From Phycisphaerae bacterium (GTDB lineage Bacteria; Planctomycetota; Phycisphaerae; UBA1845), in contig JAJDDQ010000066.1 in NCBI GenBank assembly GCA_029260215.1, forward strand, positions 1 through 64,000: 64,000 bases of DNA. Direction: 5' to 3'. The position numbers were made by a program, and so were the translations under genes. Below are positions 42,601-53,275 of this stretch, one piece after another; position 1 is the first letter of the stretch, and the number at the start of each line of letters is the position of its first letter. The notes beneath the pieces were generated by a model. It saw only the letters and a list, made by a program, of their open reading frames with translations. It was not told the origin of the DNA and did no database searches.

Positions 42601-45471
42601 ATGCGCAACCTCTACGTCTCAGCATTGATCTGTTCGTTGTCTGTCGTCGCAACCGCGACCGCACAGGTTCGGTCGCTTCCGGAGGAAATCGCCAAGTTGC
42701 GGCGGTCTGCACCGAATGTTCGTGTGCATCTGGACGGTGACGAGGTGCGACAGCTCCACAGCGTCCCCATGTCGCACGGGCGATCGGTTGGTGAATCCGT
42801 CGAGAAGTTTCTCAACGAACACCTCAGCCTGTTCGGTGTGGCCCGCGAAATGTTGCGTTCCGCCGACGGTGCGAAATTGATGAACGGCAAATTCACGTTG
42901 GTTGCTTATCGGCAGGAGGTGAACGGCATCCCTGTTCACGATCGCTGGATCAAGCTCCTCGTGCGCAACGACGCCGATCACCCGCTCGTGCTGGTCAACT
43001 CGTCGCTTCGCAAGATTGAGGAACCGCCAACCCGGGCGGAAATCACGCCCGCCGTCGCTGTTGATATCGTGCGCCGAGCTGAACCCAAGTTGGCCCGCAC
43101 GTCGGTCGCGGAGCTTGTCTATTGGCCCGACACGTTGGGACGGGTTCGGCTTGCTTGGCGATTCTTCGGTGACATAGGTGCGGCACGCGATTTCGATCAG
43201 CGGGAATTCTTCGTCGATGCGGCCAGCGGCGAATTGCTCGATCAACAGCCGGCGATTCTGGATGTCGGCGTCACCGGGAACGTGCAGGGTTTCCAAGCGC
43301 CCCCGCCGATGGCCGACCTGGAGGGCAACCCGCAGGCGCTGCTGCCGGTCCGCGGCGCACGCATACGCAGCTCGACCGGATTGATCGTACACACCGACGC
43401 CGACGGAAACTACTCATTCGACATCGGACAAGCCACCGACGTTACCGTCGAACTCGATCTCAACGGAAAATGGTCCAACATCCAGAACGCAGGCTTCGGC
43501 GGCGATTTGCTGCTTTCGCGCGACATCAGCCCGACAACCCCGGGTTTGTTCACGCTCAACATTTTTCGCGAAGAGCACCTCGCGGCGCAACTGAGCGCGA
43601 TCACCGGCGTGTCACGCGCACACGATTTCATCAAGTCTTCTATCGCTTTCGCACCCGGCATCGACACGTCGGTCCCAACCGTCGTCAATTTCGACCAACA
43701 CTGCAACGCCTTTTACTCGATTCAGGACGAAACATTGACCTTCCTTCGCGAGGGCGAGGGATGCCCGAACAGCGCCTACGGAAGCGTTATCTACCACGAA
43801 TACGGGCACTTCGTCATCGACACCGCCCCCGGCGGCCCGGAAACACTCTGGTACCACGAAGGGATGGCCGACGTGGTCGCGTCGCTGCTCGCGCACGATC
43901 CATGCATCGCGCCCGACCTGAGAGGCCTCGACACCGGCTGCATTCGCAACGTCGAAACGACCGAAGTGAGATTCCCCTGTTTCGGCGGCGGCCACCTCTG
44001 CGGGCAAATCGTCGGCGGCGCGTTCTGGGAGATGCGCACAAACCTCATGAACACGCTGGGCGATCAGGTGGGTCTGGATCACGCGCGAAGCTTGGCTGTC
44101 GGGCAGATTTTCACGGGCATCCACATCGTCGGAACGGCCATGACCATCGATGTTCTCACACTCGACGACGACGACGGCGATCTCAGCAACGGCACGCCGA
44201 ATTACCACGCGATCAACAGCGCCTTCACCGAACGAGGCCTGCCTGGGCCGGCGGTCCTTTTCAACGATGGAGATTTCAACGACGACGGCGACCTTGATCT
44301 CGACGATTACGCTGAGTTTTTCGCATGTACGTCAGGCCCCGGCGTTGAATTGGAAGAGGGCTGCGAACCGGCGGACTTCGACGGCGACCTGGACGTGGAC
44401 CTGCGTGATTTCCGATTCTTCTCCCGGCGGCACACTGGTGCGTGCGGTGTTTTTGTTGCAGCCGATCCACAGGATATCGTTGCGTGCCAAGGCGACACGG
44501 CGGTCTTCAGTCTGTCCGGATCGGGGGATTCGGACATCGAATTCAGATGGACGCTCAACGATACCCTCGTCGTCGGCGCGGAACAGCCAGTGTTGAGCGT
44601 CTATGTAGACAACTCCACCCTTGGACAATATCGCGGTTATATCGTCAGTTCTTGCGCAATTCGGGGGTCGGACGAAGCGACGTTAGCCTACGCACCGCCG
44701 CCGATCGTTTTGGATTTGCCGGATGATATCGAAACCTGTATTGACGAATCGGTCACGCTCAGCGTCAGCGCCGCCGGTTTTGAAAATCTTCAATACCAGT
44801 GGCAACTTGACGGCGACGACATTCCCGGTGCAGACGCCGCCGATTACGAAATCGAGGCTGTAAAGCTCGAAGACGTCGGCCAATACACATGCGTTGTGTC
44901 AGACCGTTGCGGGCAATCCGTTTCAACACTGGAGCAACCGGTTGAGCTGACGCTCATTCCGCCGGACTTCATCGCCCACCCGCAACCCCAAAACGTCTGC
45001 CTCGGTCAACCGGCTGCGTTCGAGGTTGAACCGAGCGGTCGGGAGCCATTCGAATACCGATGGCTGCATAACGGCATATTTATCGAGGATGCCACCGAGC
45101 GTGTGTACGCGATCGAATCGGTAGGGGAGGAGCATCTTGGGCAGTACCGCTGCCTCGTTGGCGACGCTTGCGGCGCGGAGCGCCTTTCATTCTCGACGCA
45201 ACTCAGGCATGGCTTCGCCGTGATCAATACCCAGCCGGCGCGTGCCACAATCTGCACCGGTGAGACGGTATTTGTATTTGTTAGCGTCAGCGGAGGATCA
45301 TCATTCCAATGGTTAAAGGATGGCCAACCCATTCCCAATGCGACAAGCGGATTCTTCGCGGTCACCGGCGCGGCCCCGGCCAACTCCGGCGTCTATCAGG
45401 TGCGGATTACCGCACTCTGCAACGAGGTTTTGTCCGAAGCGGCGGTGGTCACCGTGGAAGATTGTCCATGA
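42601..45471 (+). CDS. Secreted zinc metalloprotease with dockerin-like and Ig-like domains
   Basis: A 956-residue exported protein. The signal peptide (1-22) is followed by an FTP/PepSY-like propeptide (about 55-130, SVGESVEKFLNEHLSLFG ... VNGIPVHDRWIKL). The catalytic domain has the zinc motif HEYGH (399-403), with Glu420 or Asp424 in WYHEGMADVV as likely third ligand, a layout like thermolysin-clan (M4/M36) peptidases. Residues about 552-610 form a dockerin-like pair of calcium loops (DFNDDGDLDLDDY and DFDGDLDVDLRDF). The last 340 residues are about four Ig-like domains with the QGDTAVFSLSGSG...QWLKDG pattern. Start codon has a weak ribosome site. Confidence 0.8.
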   Translation: MRNLYVSALICSLSVVATATAQVRSLPEEIAKLRRSAPNVRVHLDGDEVRQLHSVPMSHGRSVGESVEKFLNEHLSLFGVAREMLRSADGAKLMNGKFTLVAYRQEVNGIPVHDRWIKLLVRNDADHPLVLVNSSLRKIEEPPTRAEITPAVAVDIVRRAEPKLARTSVAELVYWPDTLGRVRLAWRFFGDIGAARDFDQREFFVDAASGELLDQQPAILDVGVTGNVQGFQAPPPMADLEGNPQALLPVRGARIRSSTGLIVHTDADGNYSFDIGQATDVTVELDLNGKWSNIQNAGFGGDLLLSRDISPTTPGLFTLNIFREEHLAAQLSAITGVSRAHDFIKSSIAFAPGIDTSVPTVVNFDQHCNAFYSIQDETLTFLREGEGCPNSAYGSVIYHEYGHFVIDTAPGGPETLWYHEGMADVVASLLAHDPCIAPDLRGLDTGCIRNVETTEVRFPCFGGGHLCGQIVGGAFWEMRTNLMNTLGDQVGLDHARSLAVGQIFTGIHIVGTAMTIDVLTLDDDDGDLSNGTPNYHAINSAFTERGLPGPAVLFNDGDFNDDGDLDLDDYAEFFACTSGPGVELEEGCEPADFDGDLDVDLRDFRFFSRRHTGACGVFVAADPQDIVACQGDTAVFSLSGSGDSDIEFRWTLNDTLVVGAEQPVLSVYVDNSTLGQYRGYIVSSCAIRGSDEATLAYAPPPIVLDLPDDIETCIDESVTLSVSAAGFENLQYQWQLDGDDIPGADAADYEIEAVKLEDVGQYTCVVSDRCGQSVSTLEQPVELTLIPPDFIAHPQPQNVCLGQPAAFEVEPSGREPFEYRWLHNGIFIEDATERVYAIESVGEEHLGQYRCLVGDACGAERLSFSTQLRHGFAVINTQPARATICTGETVFVFVSVSGGSSFQWLKDGQPIPNATSGFFAVTGAAPANSGVYQVRITALCNEVLSEAAVVTVEDCP

Positions 45472-45814
45472 CCTTCGCCGATCTCTGTCCGCGCGCGGGC
45501 AGCGTTCCGAAAACGCAATCCCACACCGGCGACGTCACGCCGTATGCCCGGCGCTGAACCTGAAAGTGGTGCGCCAAGCGGTACCGGGCAAGCCCCTTCA
45601 GATACGGAGGCGTCCGCCGGGCGTGCGACATCAGGTGAACCGCTTCGTACGAGAGGTAGCCGCCCACAAGCCCCGCATGAAACACGACGGCCAAGTCGAA
45701 ACGCCCGAATGCAAGATAGGCGAACGCCAAAAAAACCAGAGCGAGCGGAATGCTGCCGTTCAACGTCACAACAGAGTGCGGAAGATCGTGCGGTTCCGCG
45801 TGATTTGTTTTCAT
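45449..45814 (-). CDS. N-terminally truncated fatty-acid hydroxylase-family protein
   Basis: A 121-residue protein corresponding to the C-terminal half of the membrane di-iron FA_hydroxylase/sterol desaturase family. Two membrane helices are followed by GYLSYEAVHLMSH, YRLAHHFQ and GVTSPVWDCVFGTLP, the last two histidine clusters and closing motif. The first histidine cluster and two N-terminal helices of a normal ~200-residue protein are missing; homology begins exactly where the first cluster should end. No frame upstream supplies them. A TTG at 45850 would add 12 codons. Its 3' end overlaps the protease gene convergently by 23 bases. Probably a decayed gene. Confidence 0.5.
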   Translation of the reverse strand: MKTNHAEPHDLPHSVVTLNGSIPLALVFLAFAYLAFGRFDLAVVFHAGLVGGYLSYEAVHLMSHARRTPPYLKGLARYRLAHHFQVQRRAYGVTSPVWDCVFGTLPARGQRSAKVMDNLPR

Positions 45815-46072
45815 CGGATTGGCGTTGCAGGAGCCCAAGTCTGTGTCCAACGACGCGGATTTTCTGCATTTCCCGCGGCAACGTCATCATCGTATGACCA
45901 CCGCAATGGTTCGCGCAAACCACGCTGACGCTGGCAACTAATCCTCATAACCGTTTCGATCCTGTCAATCGGCATTGATGCCGACGGATTTGCACGCACC
46001 GACACAAACAGCCATACTTATAGGACAAGCTTTTCACTTTAATTTATGGCCGTTGTCGCTTAATATTGTGAA

Positions 46073-47854
46073 TTGTGGCTTGCTCATCTCGTTAGGGTGC
46101 GGAAAGTGGTCTTACTGAGCCAACGCAAAATCTTGGGCGTTTCTGCAATAATCGCCATCGGACACACGTTCGGTTGTCGCCCCCAATCACCGGATGCGGC
46201 GCGTCTACCGGCTGCGGCCTCTTTTGCGCCTGCAGGGACAGCGTGGTTTCGCGATGTCACCAGCGAGTCGGGCATTTCGTTCAGACACCGTTCAGGCGGT
46301 GTTGGCAATTTCGAACTGATCGAGATCATGAGCGGGGGCATCGCACTATTCGATTTCGACAACGATGGTGACCTCGACCTCTATTGCATCAATTCTGCGT
46401 CGGACCTGCCCCCAACGGCTTCAGCCAGCGAAGCGCGAAACAGGCTCTACCGCCAGGAAGACGATGGCCGATTTGTAGACGTCACCGATGCCAGCGGATT
46501 AGGCGACCGCGGATACGGAATGGGTGTTGCAGTCGCGGACATCGACAACGATGGCGATGTCGATGTTTACGTCACCAATTACGGCCCTGACCGCCTTTTC
46601 CGGAACAATGGCGACGGGACCTTCGACGACATAACTGAACTATGGAATGTCGACGTTCCCGGCTGGTCGTGCTCGGTCTCGTTCCTCGACTACGACCGCG
46701 ACGGATACCTCGATATCTACGTGACCCAATATGTTGACTACGTCGCGGGCCGGAGATGCAAAGATCATGCGGGCCGGCCGGATTATTGCGGTCCCAAAGC
46801 GTTTCCGCCAGTGCACGATGTTCTCTTGCGCAATACGGGTGGTGCCGCGACGCCTGGATTCGCCGATGTGAGTCGCAGCGCCGGGTTGACTACGGTGCGT
46901 GGCGCCAGCCTGGGTGTTGTGTGTCGCGATTTCACCCAAGACGGTTGGCCTGACATTTACGTTGCCAGCGACGCCTACGCCAACCAGCTATGGGTCAATC
47001 AACAAAACGGCACGTTTGAGGACGAGTCGCTGTTTCGCGGTGCTGCGTACAACCTTCACGGACAGGCAGAGGCTGGCATGGGCGTGCTGGCGGCGGATAT
47101 CAACGCCGACGGCATTGAAGACCTGTTTGTCACGCATCTCAACAAAGAGTCCAATACGTTCTACCGCGGGCGAAGTGACGCCGGGACGTTTGTCGACGCA
47201 AGCGGTCTGACCGGCCTGGCGTCAGACAGCATGACATACACCGGGTTCGGCACCGTCGCCTTCGATATTGAGCTGGACGGCGATCTCGATATCGCGGTGG
47301 CCAACGGCCGAGTCGTACGTGCCGAGCCCAAAACCGATAGCGCCTTGTCTTTTCCGTGGAACATGTTTTGCGAGCCGAACCTGGCTTACCTCAACGACGG
47401 CGCGGGAACATTTACAACGATTGGCTTGGCCGGCGCCTCCTTCACCAGCCCGGCGGAAATCTCACGCGGTCTGGCCGCGGGCGATTTCGACAACGATGGA
47501 GATGTGGACATTGTGGTCAACAGCATCGAAGGACATGCGCGATTGTATCGCAATGACGCCCCGCGCAGCGGTTCGTGGCTCGGCGTGCGTGCGTGGGATC
47601 CGCGCCTAATGCGTGATGCGATCGGTGCGCGCGTAACTGTAGCGTCGGGCGGGACGACCAGCACCCGCGTCGTGGACACAGGATCAAGCTACTTGTCGGC
47701 TCACGACCCGCGCGTTCATTTCGGGCTTGGCCTGTCGAAGTCAATCGAATCGGTCCAAATCATCTGGCCTGACGGTCTGGTCGAACGCTTTTCCGGGATT
47801 TCTCCGGATCGCTACGTCACGCTGGAACGGGCCGCAGGAGACCCTCAGCCATGA
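46073..47854 (+). CDS. FG-GAP repeat lipoprotein, CRTAC1/ASPIC-UnbV type
   Basis: A protein of up to 593 residues. A hydrophobic leader ends in a lipobox-like TFGC (Cys35). A beta-propeller of FG-GAP/VCBS repeats follows, each with a calcium loop such as DFDNDGDLDLY, DIDNDGDVDVY, DYDRDGYLDIY and DFDNDGDVDIV. The C-terminus is the ASPIC/UnbV domain (IGARVTVASGGTTSTRVVD ... HFGLGLSKSIESVQIIWPDG). The start is unsettled: TTG 46073 opens the frame, but GTG 46097 or 46106 would begin closer to the signal sequence. Coupled by ATGA overlap to the TPR gene. These proteins are abundant in planctomycetes; molecular role unknown. Confidence 0.82.
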   Translation: MWLAHLVRVRKVVLLSQRKILGVSAIIAIGHTFGCRPQSPDAARLPAAASFAPAGTAWFRDVTSESGISFRHRSGGVGNFELIEIMSGGIALFDFDNDGDLDLYCINSASDLPPTASASEARNRLYRQEDDGRFVDVTDASGLGDRGYGMGVAVADIDNDGDVDVYVTNYGPDRLFRNNGDGTFDDITELWNVDVPGWSCSVSFLDYDRDGYLDIYVTQYVDYVAGRRCKDHAGRPDYCGPKAFPPVHDVLLRNTGGAATPGFADVSRSAGLTTVRGASLGVVCRDFTQDGWPDIYVASDAYANQLWVNQQNGTFEDESLFRGAAYNLHGQAEAGMGVLAADINADGIEDLFVTHLNKESNTFYRGRSDAGTFVDASGLTGLASDSMTYTGFGTVAFDIELDGDLDIAVANGRVVRAEPKTDSALSFPWNMFCEPNLAYLNDGAGTFTTIGLAGASFTSPAEISRGLAAGDFDNDGDVDIVVNSIEGHARLYRNDAPRSGSWLGVRAWDPRLMRDAIGARVTVASGGTTSTRVVDTGSSYLSAHDPRVHFGLGLSKSIESVQIIWPDGLVERFSGISPDRYVTLERAAGDPQP

Positions 47855-48696
47855 GCCGCAAGAAGAAACATTGGCGATCTGTCAAGCCAGCCCCAAAACC
47901 GGAAGTTGTCAAGCGACAAATCACACCATTGCTAATCGTAGCAGGATTGGCCGCCATTTCCATAGCGGTATTCATTCCCCTTGGGAACTCAACGAGTGTG
48001 CCTGCGACAACGACAGCAGCTACAGCGATCGAAGTGCCGGAAATCGACACTACTGTCATGATTCATCGCACTGCCCAGGTAATTGACCAGACGCGCAATG
48101 CTATCCTTAGGAATCCGCAATCAGCCGAAGCGTGGGGCCGCTTGGGACAGGTGTTTGATGCCCATGCTTTGTACGATCATGCCGCTCCGTGCTACCGGCG
48201 AGCCATGCAACTTGATCCGTCCGACGTGCGTTGGCCTTACAACTTGGGCATGGTGCGTGAATTCCAGGGTGCAGACGTGGACGAAGTCATGGCGTTGTTC
48301 AATGGTTTCGCCCGAGAAAGACCTGACTACCCGCCGATCTTCGTTAGAATCGGCGATGTGCTTAGTCGCCAAGGCCGATTGGTGGAGGCTAGGGACGCGT
48401 ACCGCCACGCCGCTGAATTGGACCCCGGCCTCGCTGTGGCCCACCGCGGGGCGGGGCAGGCCATGCTCTCGCTTAATGAGCTTGACGGTGCGGTCAAACA
48501 TCTGGAACGTGCCACTGTGCTGGTGGGCAGCGATGGTCCGGCTTTGGCATCGCTCTCACAGGCATACGCGTTCAGTGGGCGTATCGCGCGAGCGAGGCGA
48601 ACGGCACGGAAGTCCAGGGCGTTTGGAACCAAGTCGACCATCAACATACCGGACCCGATCAGGTATCAGGTAGCGTCCATTAAGTTGAAGCGCTGA
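47851..48696 (+). CDS. Membrane-anchored TPR protein
   Basis: A 281-residue protein. A basic N-terminus (1-22) precedes one membrane helix (about 25-44), so the rest is periplasmic. Residues about 75-260 are five TPR units, for example AWGRLGQVFDAHALYDHAAP, then RIGDVLSRQGRLVEARDAYR. Its ATG overlaps the stop of the FG-GAP lipoprotein gene. The pairing FG-GAP/ASPIC protein plus TPR protein recurs in planctomycetes and suggests a cell-surface complex, but the function is not known. Confidence 0.8.
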   Translation: MSRKKKHWRSVKPAPKPEVVKRQITPLLIVAGLAAISIAVFIPLGNSTSVPATTTAATAIEVPEIDTTVMIHRTAQVIDQTRNAILRNPQSAEAWGRLGQVFDAHALYDHAAPCYRRAMQLDPSDVRWPYNLGMVREFQGADVDEVMALFNGFARERPDYPPIFVRIGDVLSRQGRLVEARDAYRHAAELDPGLAVAHRGAGQAMLSLNELDGAVKHLERATVLVGSDGPALASLSQAYAFSGRIARARRTARKSRAFGTKSTINIPDPIRYQVASIKLKR

Positions 48697-49036
48697 TGGC
48701 TGTTCCGGCACGAGATGTGGCGGTTGGTGCAATAGCAACAGCGATTGAAGTCTTCGGCCTACACAAGCGTGGGCAGTTTCTTGGGCATCTACCCGGCATG
48801 CGCACGGCTGCTATAATTCGTAGTCGTTTATGCACTTGCGTTACTCCGGTCCTGACTCCACTTTTTGCAAAGGGGGAATAAGATCCATTCCTGTCGCAAG
48901 GCGAGGACAGGTCGTAGATTCGCATTGCACATGGCTGAAGAGTTACGATCCGTGAAGCACTGGAATGAATACCCGGACCACCATCTTCCGACGGCTTTCC
49001 ATGATTTCAAGCGGTCGACGAGACTTCAGTGCGCGA
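48697..49036 (+). other. 340-base intergenic region
   Basis: No supported gene. A 61-codon frame begins at an ATG overlapping the TPR stop (48696-48881) but its product has no recognisable feature. A TATAAT at 48812-48817 has no -35 partner at a suitable distance. Confidence 0.4.
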
Positions 49037-50247
49037 CTACCCACTCAACCCAGCACCATTGTTGGCCAGGCAATCATAACAAGCATCCCGCAGCGATTTC
49101 TCTCGTGGATCGTTGAACATGTGCAGCATGAGCCGATTTGTCACGTATGCGTAGGCCAGCCGCTTGTCGGGGTCGGCAAACGCGAATGATCCGCCTACAC
49201 CCGGCGAGCCGAACGAGCGCTCGCTGGACCCGAAAGAAAACCCCTGTGACGGCTTCATGAACCCCATCGCATATGCCGTCGGAGTTTTGAGAACCACATC
49301 CATCGAACCCGTCGCGGGTGCGACCGCCGCCGCCGTGATTTCCGCGAGAATCGTGTCCCGGATGCCCAGCACATTCTCGCCTTCGATAAGGGCGTCGTAC
49401 ATCGCAGCCAGGGCCCGCGCCGTGCCTATGCCGTTGGCTGAGGGTATTTCCACGTCGCGAAACCCCGGTTTGGATAGATGAGCCGGGTCGATCATGAAAG
49501 GGTTGGCCAACGTCCGAAACGTGAGCGTCGTCGGGCAGAGGCAGGCGAAGATCAGCGCTCCGGGAATCGAACCCATGTGCATCAGTCCCGACAAAGCGTT
49601 GAACCCGACAATTCTTGCGAGATCGGTGGCAGTTACGTCTGTTGGCAGGCCGATGTAGAAAGATTGTCCGAGGCAGTCGAAAATTTCCTCCTGAACGAAT
49701 CGGCCAAGCGTCCTTGCAATCGGGTCTACCCGCCGGAGCAGTTCGTTTTGATACCAGCCCAAACTGAAAGCGTGGTATCCGTGTCGCGTGCCGCTCTTCC
49801 ATGCTGGCCGCTGTCGCGCGAGGATCGTAGCCAATCCGTCGAGATCGGACAGCTTCCTCGTATCCAGCGATGCGTCGATCGCGCACAAGCCCGCCTGGTG
49901 AGAAAAAAGTTGTCGAACCGTTGTTTCGTTTTTACCGTTTTGTGCAAATTCGGGCCAATAGCGGGCCACCGGCGCGTCCAACTCCAGCCAGCCTCGCGAA
50001 CACGCCATCGCCATCGCGACGGCGGCTACGCCCTTCGTCGCGGAAAAAACCGTCGCCATCGTGTTCGCCGACCATGCGTCGCCGGATTGCGCATCGCGCA
50101 GTCCGCCCCAAAGGTCCACGACGCGACGCCCCTGATAGCGTACGACGAGTGCAGCCCCGATCTCCCCGCGCCGCCGGAGGTTTTTCTCAAAGGCGGCGCG
50201 GACGGGTTCAAAACCGTCGGTGACGAATCCCGAAACGGGCGACGAAC

Positions 50248-50251
<4 letters not shown>
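49037..50251 (-). CDS. Serine hydrolase of the beta-lactamase/EstB fold
   Basis: A 404-residue enzyme of the class C beta-lactamase/penicillin-binding protein-like esterase family. The catalytic Ser70-x-x-Lys73 lies in [16 protein letters not shown] and the tyrosine candidate is Tyr159 in [11 protein letters not shown]. No signal peptide is evident, so it is probably a cytosolic esterase, like EstB. It begins with TTG at 50251, overlapping the acnA stop (TTGA), which suggests translation coupled to aconitase. The link in function is unclear. Confidence 0.87.
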
Positions 50252-52968
<2,717 letters not shown>

Positions 52969-53032
52969 GGGTGTTGTTTCTCCGGAATCTGTGTTGACCA
53001 CGCGGTGCTCATCGGCGGCGTGTGAACGCGCT

Positions 53033-53061
53033 ATTGTAACCGAGATTTACGTTCCTGAAAA
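53033..53061 (-). promoter_or_regulatory. Possible acnA promoter
   Basis: On the minus strand TTTTCA-N17-TACAAT, with spacing exactly 17 and a five-of-six -10 box, about 65 bases before the ATG at 52968. Confidence 0.5.
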
Positions 53062-53275
53062 CGGTGCCGCACCCTTTGCCAACACTGCGAATCGCGATGG
53101 TCGCAGGTGACTTCGGGCGGGCGTCGTCTCATGTGGAGACCAGCCGCGCGGCGTGGGCGAAACTTGAGCGAAATTCTTCCAAAAATAGGCCTCACAACAG
53201 GCGACTGTTTTCGCCGAAGAGTTGGTTCGAAGATCGAAGGTCAGGACGACCACACGTTTAGGCAGGAAGCTCAGG

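Noticed and set aside
48696-48881. A 61-codon frame starting at an ATG that overlaps the TPR gene stop
   Set aside because: No family resemblance, no ribosome site of its own and no conserved composition. The overlap alone is weak evidence.
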